Shown: positions 1 to 8,190 of the stretch, piece by piece | How positions within the stretch are numbered: the first letter of the stretch is position 1 | Layout of the letters: the number at the start of each line of letters is the position of its first letter | Assembly (NCBI GenBank): GCA_964514215.1 | Contig: CAZEPW010000059.1 | Span: 1 to 21,893, forward strand | Length of the DNA: 21,893 nucleotides | Direction of reading: 5' to 3' | Origin: CAYQUC01 sp964514215 | GTDB taxonomy: Bacteria > Pseudomonadota > Gammaproteobacteria > UBA6429 > Thiohalophilaceae | Notes under the pieces: generated by a model | What the model was told of the DNA's origin: nothing | Databases searched by the model: none | The model's input: only the letters and a program-made list of their open reading frames with translations | Position numbers and translations under genes: made by a program

Positions 1-94
1 CGACTTAATTTGTTTATTTAAATTATATTTGCTTATCCCGAGTTCAGGTTAATTAGACTGATTTTAAAAAAACAGGAAATAACTTAACCACGAA

Positions 95-583
95 TTACTG
101 TCGATCCAATATTCGAAACGTATGTGCGATTAAATTTTTATCGTCGGGCTCATGACGCTCTTCAAAACTAACCAACCATTCGCCTAACGCATATTGGGGA
201 AACCAAGCATCACCGGATACACTAGTATGAACCGTGGTTAGATACATTCGATTTGCCATTTTAAGTGTTTGCTGATAAAAAGACGCCCCGCCAATAATCA
301 TCGCTTCAGCCCGGTTGTTTACCACCGATAATGCCTCATCGATTGAGGTCACAACATCACAGCCATCGGCACTGTATTCTGGATTATGGCTCACAATAAT
401 ATTTTGTCGCTTAGGCAAGGGTTTCGCGCCAAACGACTCAAAGGTTTTGCGCCCCATAATAATAGCTTTGCCCATTGTATGCTGACGAAACCATTTCATA
501 TCGGATGGTAATTTCCAAGGTAAACTATTGTTTACCCCTATCACCAAATTTTCATCCATCGCCGCAATAATTGAAATAATCAC
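95..583 (-). CDS. folA: Dihydrofolate reductase
   Basis: FolA reduces dihydrofolate to tetrahydrofolate with NADPH in the cytoplasm, regenerating the cofactor that thymidylate synthase oxidises. At 162 residues it has the normal bacterial length. Visible landmarks are the N-terminal IISIIAAMDENLVIG strand and loop, LPWKLPSDMKWF with Trp23 and the proton-donating acidic residue Asp28, the NADPH-binding GRKTFESFG, and the IIGGASFYQQ glycine pair. The start is GTG at 583-581. It shares the bases GTGA with the thyA stop, so translation is probably coupled to thyA, and I see no separate promoter. The protein begins exactly where family members begin, which supports the GTG. No terminator is visible in the 94 bases that follow. 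Confidence 0.97.
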   Translation of the reverse strand: MIISIIAAMDENLVIGVNNSLPWKLPSDMKWFRQHTMGKAIIMGRKTFESFGAKPLPKRQNIIVSHNPEYSADGCDVVTSIDEALSVVNNRAEAMIIGGASFYQQTLKMANRMYLTTVHTSVSGDAWFPQYALGEWLVSFEERHEPDDKNLIAHTFRILDRQ

Positions 584-1374
584 ACAGCAACTGCCGCTTT
601 TATTGCTCCATGACTTTGATAATTCACTAATTCAAAATCATCATAGCTAAAACCAAAAATATCTTTTATCGATGAATTTAAGTTTAATGTTGGTAATTCA
701 AACGGCGCACGTGACAATTGTAAATCCACTTGCTCCAGATGGTTTGAATATAAATGCGCATCACCCAAGGTATGTACAAAATCACCCAATTCAAGATCAC
801 AGACCTGCGCCACTATCATCGTTAATAACGCATAGGAGGCAATATTAAACGGCACTCCTAAAAAAATATCCGCGCTACGTTGGTACAGTTGACACGATAA
901 CTTATTATCAGCCACATAAAATTGAAAAAACGCGTGACAAGGAGGTAATGCCATATTGTCAATTTCAGCGACATTCCACGCACTAACAATAATTCGTCTT
1001 GAATCCGGATTGGTTTTTATCTGATTAATGATATTACTGATTTGATCGATATGATTACCGTTTGGTGTCGGCCACGATCGCCACTGCGAACCATAAACAG
1101 GCCCAAGATTACCTTGCTCATCAGCCCACTCATCCCAAATCGAAACACCATTATCTTTTAAATATTTGATATTGGTGTCTCCTTGCAAAAACCATAACAA
1201 TTCATGGAAGATTGAACGTACGTGACATTTTTTTGTGGTAACCAAAGGAAAACCTTTAGCCAAATTAAAACGCATCTGATAACCAAACACACTCAGCGTA
1301 CCCGTACCCGTTCGATCTTCTTTTTTAATACCGTTATCTTTAACGTGCTGCATTAGTTCTAAATATTGTCTCAA
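580..1374 (-). CDS. thyA: Thymidylate synthase
   Basis: ThyA methylates dUMP to dTMP using methylene-tetrahydrofolate, which becomes dihydrofolate and is recycled by the FolA encoded immediately downstream. The 264-residue length equals that of the E. coli enzyme. The catalytic cysteine is Cys146 in ALPPCHAFFQF. The phosphate-binding stretch SRRIIVSAWN, the LYQRSADIFLGVPFNIASY block and the C-terminal IKAAVAV are all present. The start is TTG at 1374-1372, preceded at 9 bases by GGAG. It is preferred because MRQYLELMQ aligns with the E. coli N-terminus, whereas the next ATG (residue 8) would delete conserved residues. The TTG start may keep expression low. thyA and folA look like a two-gene operon. 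Confidence 0.97.
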   Translation of the reverse strand: MRQYLELMQHVKDNGIKKEDRTGTGTLSVFGYQMRFNLAKGFPLVTTKKCHVRSIFHELLWFLQGDTNIKYLKDNGVSIWDEWADEQGNLGPVYGSQWRSWPTPNGNHIDQISNIINQIKTNPDSRRIIVSAWNVAEIDNMALPPCHAFFQFYVADNKLSCQLYQRSADIFLGVPFNIASYALLTMIVAQVCDLELGDFVHTLGDAHLYSNHLEQVDLQLSRAPFELPTLNLNSSIKDIFGFSYDDFELVNYQSHGAIKAAVAV

Positions 1375-1510
1375 TTCGAGATACTCCGGAGTTTTAGTAC
1401 CGTAAAATAAGCGAATAATTATTGCTCAATAATACCATGAAAAACCGCGATACGGACTTTATTCATTAACCTGTTGAAACCCCAGCATTTTATTAAACAT
1501 TTTTAAACGT

Positions 1511-1556
1511 AGGTTGGGGTGAGGTGTTTTCGAACCCCAACAGTCCAACCTTTTTT
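1511..1556. repeat. REP-like palindrome with terminator character
   Basis: The octamer GTTGGGGT (1513-1520) faces ACCCCAAC (1534-1541) across a 13-base loop. An outer AGGTTGG (1511-1517) can alternatively pair with CCAACCT (1545-1551), which runs into a T tract ending at 1556. The core, preceded by ACGT, resembles the GTAGGTTGGG...CCCAAC palindromes scattered through many proteobacterial genomes; that family link is recalled, not searched. It lies between the 3' end of the ClC gene and the promoter side of thyA, both on the minus strand. On the plus strand the T tract would suit a terminator; on the minus strand it would act only as a hairpin. Confidence 0.5.
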
Positions 1557-1564
1557 CAACTTCC

Positions 1565-1599
1565 GCACGTTGCGGGTTCATGCTTCACCCGAATCGTGC
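1565..1599 (-). repeat. Imperfect hairpin spanning the ClC stop codon
   Basis: GCACG (1565-1569) pairs with CGTGC (1595-1599) and GGGT (1574-1577) pairs with ACCC (1587-1590), with an internal mismatch of a few bases and a loop of about nine bases. The TGA stop of the ClC gene (1587-1585) lies in the structure. No T tract follows on the minus strand, so intrinsic termination is unproven; it could instead protect the 3' end of the transcript. Confidence 0.4.
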
Positions 1600-2907
1600 T
1601 TTGGTATTTTCGTCGGTTTCTGGTTGTACTTTTTTAATATAAAGCTGCGCCATTGCTTCATAAATCGGAATTGGGCATACCACTCGCGAAACACTTTTTG
1701 CGATTAAGGCGGTTGCCATTAGCGGCATTAACATTCCTGAATTGTCGGTCATTTCCATTACGATAATAAACGCGGTGATGGGCGTTTGCACAACCCCGGT
1801 GAAATAGCCCACCATACCCAACAAAACAATTGCTGATGACGTGCTATTGGGAATAAAATCGGCCATCACCGAACCAACCCCGGCACCAATCGATAACGAT
1901 GGGGCAAAAATACCACCGGGTATACCACTTAAATACGACACGATTGTTGCTAAAAATTTATAAAATGGAAAACCCAAATCAGCGGTGCCGCCAGTGACTA
2001 AACTCTTGGCTTCTAAATAGCCGGTTCCAAATGTTTGACCATTGGAAACATAACCAATCACACTTAATAAAATACCGCAGCTAAATGCCACTCTAACAGG
2101 ATATTTTGTCACCGTAGCCGCTATTTTTTTTGTTCCCCAAATTAATAAGGTACTAAACAAACCACCAAGCACACCACCAACAACCCCGATAACAATCACC
2201 GCTAACCATGCCGATGATAATGGCAACACTGCGCCGGTTGAACCAAAATAAGTGTATTGATCCAATATTAATAACGCCGTTAACCCTGCCAGCACAACCG
2301 CAATTAATAATGTATTACTGGTTTTTTCTTCAAAGGAGCGAGACATTTCTTCGATTGCAAAAATAATTCCTGCTAACGGTGTATTAAACGCAGCTGAAAT
2401 ACCAGCCGCACCACCGGCAAGCACTAAGGCTTTAACCATTTTTTGACCACGAAAATATTTAAAGCGACGTAAGGAATACATGATAGACGCACCAACATGC
2501 ACTGTTGGCCCTTCTCGACCGATTGACGCACCACTAAGCAAGCCCATACAGGTTAATAAAATTTTTCCTGCTGCAAGTTTTAATGACAAGACCGAATTAC
2601 GGGCAATATTATTTTTCATCGACAATGCGGCAATAGCTTGCGGAATACCACTGCCCTCGGTTCCTTTAAAAACATGGCGCGTTAACCACGCAATGACTGA
2701 CAAGCCTATTGGTGGTAATATAAAAGCGATAACAGGGTGGTTGTTATAAAGATAATGATAAAAATGATCCGTCGCACTACTGCCCAACGCAAACAACGCT
2801 GCAACAATGCCAACCAGTATCGCAAAGCCCCAAAATAACGTCCGCATTTTCCATTTATTGATTGAAAATACTTGCCGATGGGTTTTATGAAAATGTTTAC
2901 GATACAT
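1585..2907 (-). CDS. ClC-family chloride/proton exchanger
   Basis: This is an inner-membrane ClC protein of 440 residues with about ten hydrophobic helices, close in size to E. coli ClcA. All selectivity-filter motifs are intact: EGSGIPQ (about 84-90) with the central serine, GREGPTVHVG (130-139) with the gating glutamate Glu132, GIPGGIFAPS (328-337), and Tyr416 in PIYEAM. Glu187 in IIFAIEEM corresponds to the internal proton glutamate of ClC-ec1, so a 2Cl-/H+ exchanger is more likely than a passive channel. There is no C-terminal CBS pair. The gene starts 21 bases after the phosphatase gene on the same strand and may share its transcript. Its role is probably acid or osmotic homeostasis, by family analogy. 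Confidence 0.95.
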   Translation of the reverse strand: MYRKHFHKTHRQVFSINKWKMRTLFWGFAILVGIVAALFALGSSATDHFYHYLYNNHPVIAFILPPIGLSVIAWLTRHVFKGTEGSGIPQAIAALSMKNNIARNSVLSLKLAAGKILLTCMGLLSGASIGREGPTVHVGASIMYSLRRFKYFRGQKMVKALVLAGGAAGISAAFNTPLAGIIFAIEEMSRSFEEKTSNTLLIAVVLAGLTALLILDQYTYFGSTGAVLPLSSAWLAVIVIGVVGGVLGGLFSTLLIWGTKKIAATVTKYPVRVAFSCGILLSVIGYVSNGQTFGTGYLEAKSLVTGGTADLGFPFYKFLATIVSYLSGIPGGIFAPSLSIGAGVGSVMADFIPNSTSSAIVLLGMVGYFTGVVQTPITAFIIVMEMTDNSGMLMPLMATALIAKSVSRVVCPIPIYEAMAQLYIKKVQPETDENTKARFG

Positions 2908-2928
2908 AATTTAATTGACTATTCTCAG

Positions 2929-4311
2929 TTATTTTACACATGACGACGCTATTTTTTTATTCATATTACCCGCTTTCACAATACTAAATTCGTCAATAAC
3001 TTGAGCGTTGTCATTAATAAATTTTGCATCCAACCGCGTATCGTTAACATCAATGATCATCGAACCCAGTTGCGCAATATTCACAATATTGGCAGGATGA
3101 TTTAAAGGACCAGTATCAACTTTTGATGATGACCCCGTTACCACATAAACAGTACCCGCAGCATTTTCAGTATTTTTACGATAGGGATTATTATCATTGC
3201 CCAAACCAGTATCCAACATCATACCCGCTTGTAAACTTGTCGAAGCACCATAATGACATTGAATCAGCCCCGAGCGTTCATACATATGACTATGCCCGGT
3301 TAACACCAAATCAACACCGTATTGTTCTAAGAGCGGGAGAATATTTTCCCGAACCGTTATTAATCTACCCGAACTATCAGCGCTATTGTCCGAGTCATGG
3401 GTTCCTTTAGTATAGGGTGGATAATGAAATACGGCTATTAACCATTTTTGCGTTGTTTTAAGCAAATCAGCCCGCAGCCAGTTAAGCATTTTACCATCAG
3501 TGGCCAAATCGGTTTCAATAACATCTAAAAACACCATATGAACTTGCGCATAGTCAAATGAAAAATAATGTTCTGAATTTGAAGCAAACCCACCAAGCTC
3601 GGCTTTTGTCGGAAAATTAAATACATCAAAAAATGCCCAGCGCCGTGCATCATGATTACCGTATGCCGGCCAATAAGAATAGTGACGTAATGAATTTTCA
3701 AACGGTTCAAACACCGCTTGTTGAAATTGTTTATTCGAGCCGGAAGTGTAGGCGTTATCTCCGGTGGTGACAATAAAATCCAAATCCGGTTTTCCTGCTC
3801 TTTTATTATTTTTAAGCCATTGATAAGCGGAATCTCGAACCTTAGTAATTCCTTTTTTCCAATCGCCCGGATCGCCTAAAACCCAAAAACGCACATTACT
3901 TGCAACGCCGGTTTCAGGTGCCGTTTCAAACCAATAATCGTTATTTGCACCTTTAAATATTTTATCCTGTGTTCCAACGGAATAATAATAACGTGTTGCA
4001 GGTTTTAGATTGGTTAATTGCACTGTGTGACGGTTGGAATTTTTAATGTCATTTTCTGATTTATCTAAATGTTGATAATGGCGGCCATAACGAACGACGC
4101 CATAACCGTTGCTCTCAGACTGCCATTGGATGGTCGCCCGATCGTCACCGACCATTTGCAAATAAGGCGCTCGAATCCCCGAGTAAAAACTCCCGAGACT
4201 AACGTCCACAAAGCGACCCACAGCATAGATTAACACTAATCCAAGAAATACCAGAGCACTGCGTTGCAGCCAAAACCGAACTCGATTCATTTGTTTTTTA
4301 TTTGATTTCAC
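2929..4311 (-). CDS. Membrane-anchored purple-acid-phosphatase-like metallophosphoesterase
   Basis: The 460-residue protein has an N-terminal transmembrane anchor (about 16-34), a fibronectin-like purple acid phosphatase N-domain (about 45-130, from RAPYLQMVGDDRATIQW) and a calcineurin-like catalytic domain. The five metal-ligand blocks are visible: GDPGD (Asp147), GDNAY (Asp185, Tyr188), GNHD (219-221), FHYPPY (His296) and GHSHMYER (His340, His342). The GDxxY block with the tyrosine ligand is the purple-acid-phosphatase signature. It should face the periplasm and hydrolyse phosphate esters; the substrate is unknown. The start is GTG at 4311 with no convincing ribosome-binding site, and an ATG at 4290 is an alternative. 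It is divergent from the LtaS-like gene and followed closely by the ClC gene. Confidence 0.88.
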   Translation of the reverse strand: MKSNKKQMNRVRFWLQRSALVFLGLVLIYAVGRFVDVSLGSFYSGIRAPYLQMVGDDRATIQWQSESNGYGVVRYGRHYQHLDKSENDIKNSNRHTVQLTNLKPATRYYYSVGTQDKIFKGANNDYWFETAPETGVASNVRFWVLGDPGDWKKGITKVRDSAYQWLKNNKRAGKPDLDFIVTTGDNAYTSGSNKQFQQAVFEPFENSLRHYSYWPAYGNHDARRWAFFDVFNFPTKAELGGFASNSEHYFSFDYAQVHMVFLDVIETDLATDGKMLNWLRADLLKTTQKWLIAVFHYPPYTKGTHDSDNSADSSGRLITVRENILPLLEQYGVDLVLTGHSHMYERSGLIQCHYGASTSLQAGMMLDTGLGNDNNPYRKNTENAAGTVYVVTGSSSKVDTGPLNHPANIVNIAQLGSMIIDVNDTRLDAKFINDNAQVIDEFSIVKAGNMNKKIASSCVK

Positions 4312-4638
4312 AGCGTCATTATTACATCCCGGTATTATACCTGTAATTGTCGCAATAGATTTAACGCAAGTCTATGCAATATAACACTATTTATGACATC
4401 GACGCATAAACTCAATATTGCTAATTTATGATATAATCGGTGCTAAATGATGAATTATAAATTGTCACTGCTGCGCCATTAATTTTTTTAGCGAGCCATT
4501 AGTAGGCTATACCGATTTTGTGTTCAGGGTTATTAATAACATCATAAACCGATGTCAGGCTTACGTTTTGCTTATTTTTTTGTAAGTTAAACGGAACAAT
4601 AATGATAAATTGTATAAAATAACAAGACTTTAAATAAA
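4312..4638. promoter_or_regulatory. Divergent intergenic region between the phosphatase and LtaS-like genes
   Basis: This 327-base A+T-rich region contains no credible gene. It holds a plus-strand extended -10, TGATATAAT at 4429-4437, which would start RNA near 4444 and give a leader of about 195 bases. Nearer the gene is a -35/-10 pair, TTGTAA (4580-4585) and TGATAA (4603-4608), with a 17-base spacer. A perfect 12-base palindrome GTTATTAATAAC lies at 4529-4540 and a short ACATC/GATGT dyad at 4539-4555. No minus-strand promoter stands out. These are pattern matches in A+T-rich DNA and could be fortuitous. Confidence 0.35.
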
Positions 4639-6666
4639 ATGCCAAAGCTAATACGATTTTTATTAACAATTACCTTTATTCACTTATTATTATTCTCTTT
4701 GCTAAGAGTTGCTTTTTGGCAATATTTTAACACCCCAGCCGATCCTCTAGGCTCATCCGATCTAAGCAAAGCGTTTTACTTGGGCTTAAAATTCGATTTA
4801 CAGTTATCACTACTCATTATTTTACCGTTTTTTATTCTCGGTAATATCCGTATCTTTAACCCGTTTCATTCCGGTGGAATGCGGTTATTTTGGTTATTGT
4901 ACTTATTTATCGCTTTGCTCGCTGTTTTACTGATTTATGCTGGAAATTTTGGGCATTACGGTTATCTCGGTAAACCCATCGATGCCACGATGCTGCGATT
5001 TTTTGAGAATATTGATATTTCAACACAGATGGTTTGGGAAACTTACCCGGTCATTGAATGGGGCTTAGGATTTATTGTGTTATTGGCCGCTTATATTTTT
5101 ATCCTAAACCAATTAATTATTAGAAATAACTATCAAATTGCAGATCACCGGGGCATCGTTAAAAAAATTATCATTGCGAGTATTTTTACCAGCCTAATGG
5201 CAATCGGATTATTTGGAAAATTATCCTATTATCCGTTACGTTGGAGTGATGCTTTTTTTAGTCCGCATAATTTTGTTCCTGCCGTCACCAGTAATCCAAT
5301 TTTATATTTTGCAAGCACCTTTAAAAATCGAAAAATTCATTACAGCGACAAGGAAACAAAAAAATATTACAAAACCATGTCGAAATACCTGGGCGTGGAT
5401 CACGCCAATGAATCTAATTTAAATTACGTGCGTACTATTAACGGCAAAAAAATACCAAAAAACAACAAATATAATGTCGTGATGGTTTTTCTTGAGTCGT
5501 TTTCAGCATTTAAATCCGGGCTTTATAATAATCCATTAAACCCAACCCCCAATATTGACAGTCTAGCGCAGCAGGGTTATTTCTTTAAACGTTTTTATAC
5601 CCCAAGCACCGGCACAGCACGCTCAGTATTTACAGCGCTAACCGGCATCCCCGATGTTGAACCAAGAAAAACCTCAACACGAAACCCGTTAATAGTTGAT
5701 CAACATTTAATTATGAATTCATTTGAGGACTATAAAAAATTATATTTTTTAGGGGGCAGCGCCAGTTGGGGTAATATTCGTGGTTTATTATCTAAAAATA
5801 TAAACGGCTTAAACCTCTATGAAGAAGGTCGTTATAACTCTCCAAGAGTAGATGTTTGGGGGATAGCTGATCATAATTTATTTAAAGAAGCTAATAATGT
5901 CTTAAAAAGACTCAAGCAAGACCAACCTTTTTTCGCCATCATTCAAACCTCGGGAAATCATCGCCCTTATACTATTCCGCAAGATGCCACCGGCTTTAAG
6001 TTAGACAACAATAATGATGACAAATTAACGCAATCCGGTTTTTTGAATAATGGAGAATACAATTCTTATCGATTTTTAGATTACAGCGTTGGTTTATTTA
6101 TCGAAGCCGCTAAAAAAGAAGCCTATTTTGACAATACCTTATTTGTATTTTTTGGCGACCACGGTGTCGCTGGCACAGGGCAACATATTAAACAATCATA
6201 CAGCCAGTTAGGGATTATGAATATTCATGTGCCATTGATTTTTTATGCACCCAAAATAATTACTCAAGCGAAGCAATTTAATAAAGTGGCCAGCGAAGTT
6301 GATGTGATGCCAACCATTGCCGGCTTATTAAATCATTCATATACCAACAGCACCTTGGGGCGTGATTTATTGGATTCTCAATTTGATAAAACGCGTTATG
6401 CCTTCACGATTTCTCACGGCTCTCAACAACGCATTGGCTTAATTAATGATAAACACTATTTTCAAATGGACGAACGTGGAACCAATGCCAGTTTGCATGA
6501 TTTAAACAGTAACTCGGCACGAACCGATATCTCCGCGCAGTTTCCGACTGAGCGAAAAAACATGGAACAACTACTACGTGCAATTAACACAACGGTAAAT
6601 TATATGCGTTATCACAATAGTAAATCTGAAATAAATCAATTGAAACAATCAGGAACAACAAAATGA
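4639..6666 (+). CDS. LtaS/MdoB-type membrane phosphoglycerol transferase family (sulfatase fold)
   Basis: The 675-residue protein has five N-terminal transmembrane helices (about 5-25, 48-70, 83-103, 141-160, 176-195) and a periplasmic sulfatase-fold domain from about 278. It has the alkaline-phosphatase-superfamily metal and nucleophile blocks: VMVFLESF with Glu286, STGTARSVF with Thr326 as the likely phospho-intermediate residue, SGNHRPY with His441, and FFGDHGV with Asp507 and His508. In Gram-positives this architecture polymerises lipoteichoic acid. In Gram-negatives relatives move phosphoglycerol or phosphoethanolamine onto periplasmic glucans or lipids. The substrate here cannot be read from sequence. 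Its TGA overlaps the purD ATG. The ribosome-binding site is weak. Confidence 0.85.
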   Translation: MPKLIRFLLTITFIHLLLFSLLRVAFWQYFNTPADPLGSSDLSKAFYLGLKFDLQLSLLIILPFFILGNIRIFNPFHSGGMRLFWLLYLFIALLAVLLIYAGNFGHYGYLGKPIDATMLRFFENIDISTQMVWETYPVIEWGLGFIVLLAAYIFILNQLIIRNNYQIADHRGIVKKIIIASIFTSLMAIGLFGKLSYYPLRWSDAFFSPHNFVPAVTSNPILYFASTFKNRKIHYSDKETKKYYKTMSKYLGVDHANESNLNYVRTINGKKIPKNNKYNVVMVFLESFSAFKSGLYNNPLNPTPNIDSLAQQGYFFKRFYTPSTGTARSVFTALTGIPDVEPRKTSTRNPLIVDQHLIMNSFEDYKKLYFLGGSASWGNIRGLLSKNINGLNLYEEGRYNSPRVDVWGIADHNLFKEANNVLKRLKQDQPFFAIIQTSGNHRPYTIPQDATGFKLDNNNDDKLTQSGFLNNGEYNSYRFLDYSVGLFIEAAKKEAYFDNTLFVFFGDHGVAGTGQHIKQSYSQLGIMNIHVPLIFYAPKIITQAKQFNKVASEVDVMPTIAGLLNHSYTNSTLGRDLLDSQFDKTRYAFTISHGSQQRIGLINDKHYFQMDERGTNASLHDLNSNSARTDISAQFPTERKNMEQLLRAINTTVNYMRYHNSKSEINQLKQSGTTK

Positions 6667-7952
6667 AAGTATTAATCATCGGTGGTGGTGGTCGTGAGCA
6701 TGCCTTAGCATGGAAATCGGCACAGTCTCCACTTGTTACAGCAGTGTTTGTCGCTCCGGGAAATGCCGGAACGGCTTTAGAAGAAAAAATAACAAATGTG
6801 GATATCGCTGCTGATAATGTTAGCGCGTTGTTACAGTTTGCTAAAGAGCAGACAATTACCATGACAATTGTTGGCCCTGAAGCACCGTTAGTATTGGGCT
6901 TAGTTGACCAATTTCAACAAGCGGGTTTAGCTTGTTTTGGCCCAAGTCAAGCTGCATCGCAATTAGAAGGCTCAAAAACATTTTCAAAAGAATTTCTTGC
7001 ACGTCATCATATTCCAACTGCCGCCTACCAGTCGTTCACTGAAATTGATGCGGCAATAAATTACATACAAGCCAGTCAATTTCCGTTGGTCGTTAAAGCC
7101 GATGGCCTTGCTGCGGGTAAAGGAGTCATCATTGCTGAAAACCAACAGCAAGCCATTACCGCAGTGCAAGATATGTTAGCCGACAACCGCTTTGGCGATG
7201 CCGGACACCGCGTTGTGATTGAAGAATTTTTAACTGGTGAAGAAGCCAGCTTTATTGTGATGGTTGATGGCGAACATGTCTTGCCACTAGCAAGCTCACA
7301 AGATCATAAAGCTGCTTATAATGGCGATACCGGCCCAAATACCGGAGGTATGGGTGCTTACTCACCTGCTCCGGTCGTTACTCAAGCCATGCACAACACG
7401 ATTATGGACAGTATTATTATGCCCACCGTCAACGGCATGGCTGCAGAGGGAATGCCCTATACCGGCTTTTTGTATGCCGGGGTGATGATTGGCACTGATG
7501 GCGTGCCAAAAGTATTAGAATTTAATTGTCGCTTTGGCGATCCGGAAACCCAACCCATCATGATGCGATTGCAATCGGATTTAGTCGAAATGTGCCAAGC
7601 CGCTGTTGATAAAAAACTGCATCATATTGCCATCAAATGGGATACTCGTGCCGCAGTCGGCGTGGTTTTAGCCGCGGCCGGTTATCCCAATGATTATCCA
7701 AAAGGCGATAAAATTCAGGGTCTTAGTGAAAATATTAGCGACAACCAGAAAATTTTTCACGCCGGAACCACACTTAACGATAAACAAGTGGTCACCAGTG
7801 GTGGCAGGGTATTGTGTGCTGTTGGGCTTGGTAATAGTGTTAGTGAAGCGCAACAAACGGCTTACGATCTCGTAAAAACCATCAATTGGGACGGTATTGA
7901 ATACCGAACCGATATTGCCTATCGCGCTGTCGCACGCGAACAATCAAGCTAA
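6663..7952 (+). CDS. purD: Phosphoribosylamine--glycine ligase (GAR synthetase)
   Basis: PurD joins phosphoribosylamine and glycine with ATP, the second step of de novo purine synthesis, in the cytoplasm. The 429 residues match the usual length. It shows the N-terminal MKVLIIGGGGREHALAW Rossmann start, the ATP-grasp stretches VVKADGLAAGKGV and EEFLTGEEASF, the GDTGPNTGGMGAYSP loop and the metal-binding LEFNCRFGDPETQ, followed by the C-terminal domain. The ATG overlaps the upstream TGA in ATGA, and AGGA lies at normal ribosome-binding distance inside the end of the upstream gene. This implies translational coupling to a membrane enzyme, an unusual partner since purD often follows purH. No purH is present in the window. 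Confidence 0.97.
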   Translation: MKVLIIGGGGREHALAWKSAQSPLVTAVFVAPGNAGTALEEKITNVDIAADNVSALLQFAKEQTITMTIVGPEAPLVLGLVDQFQQAGLACFGPSQAASQLEGSKTFSKEFLARHHIPTAAYQSFTEIDAAINYIQASQFPLVVKADGLAAGKGVIIAENQQQAITAVQDMLADNRFGDAGHRVVIEEFLTGEEASFIVMVDGEHVLPLASSQDHKAAYNGDTGPNTGGMGAYSPAPVVTQAMHNTIMDSIIMPTVNGMAAEGMPYTGFLYAGVMIGTDGVPKVLEFNCRFGDPETQPIMMRLQSDLVEMCQAAVDKKLHHIAIKWDTRAAVGVVLAAAGYPNDYPKGDKIQGLSENISDNQKIFHAGTTLNDKQVVTSGGRVLCAVGLGNSVSEAQQTAYDLVKTINWDGIEYRTDIAYRAVAREQSS

Positions 7953-8057
7953 TGGTTTGATTTTAAACAATAATATCGCATAAATTAGTGAATTAAAGCA
8001 CCAATTTGTATATTCTAACAACAATCGTAATTTCAGCAAGACATTAAGGCGATCTTT

Positions 8058-8088
8058 GATTAGAATAGCGAGCTATTTAGCCCTAATC
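8058..8088. repeat. Hairpin in the purD-prkB intergenic region
   Basis: GATTAG (8058-8063) pairs with CTAATC (8083-8088) and AATAGC (8064-8069) pairs with GCTATT (8072-8077), with a two-base loop and a five-base bulge. It lies about 105 bases after purD and 100 before prkB. No T tract follows, so it is either a weak or Rho-assisted end signal for purD or a leader structure for prkB. Confidence 0.35.
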
Positions 8089-8190
8089 GCGTCACTTTCT
8101 GGGTTATGTACGAAATTTACGTGCGTTGCACGATGTATCACGCAAAATTACGATAAGTACCATTGCAAACGCTTTTTTTGAGGAGTATTC

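Noticed and set aside
2480..2749. An 89-codon plus-strand open frame
   Set aside because: It is antisense to the conserved GSGIP and GREGP region of the ClC gene.
3123..3410. A 95-codon plus-strand open frame
   Set aside because: It is antisense to the metal-ligand blocks of the phosphatase and has no ribosome-binding site.
4529..4540. GTTATTAATAAC palindrome as a defined operator
   Set aside because: A short A+T-rich palindrome is expected by chance in DNA of this composition; kept only as a note in the intergenic entry.
7668..7943. A 91-codon minus-strand open frame
   Set aside because: It is antisense to the C-terminal domain of purD.
8120..8132. CGTGC-GTT-GCACG hairpin as a riboswitch element before prkB
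   Set aside because: It is only five pairs, without conserved surrounding structure that I recognise.
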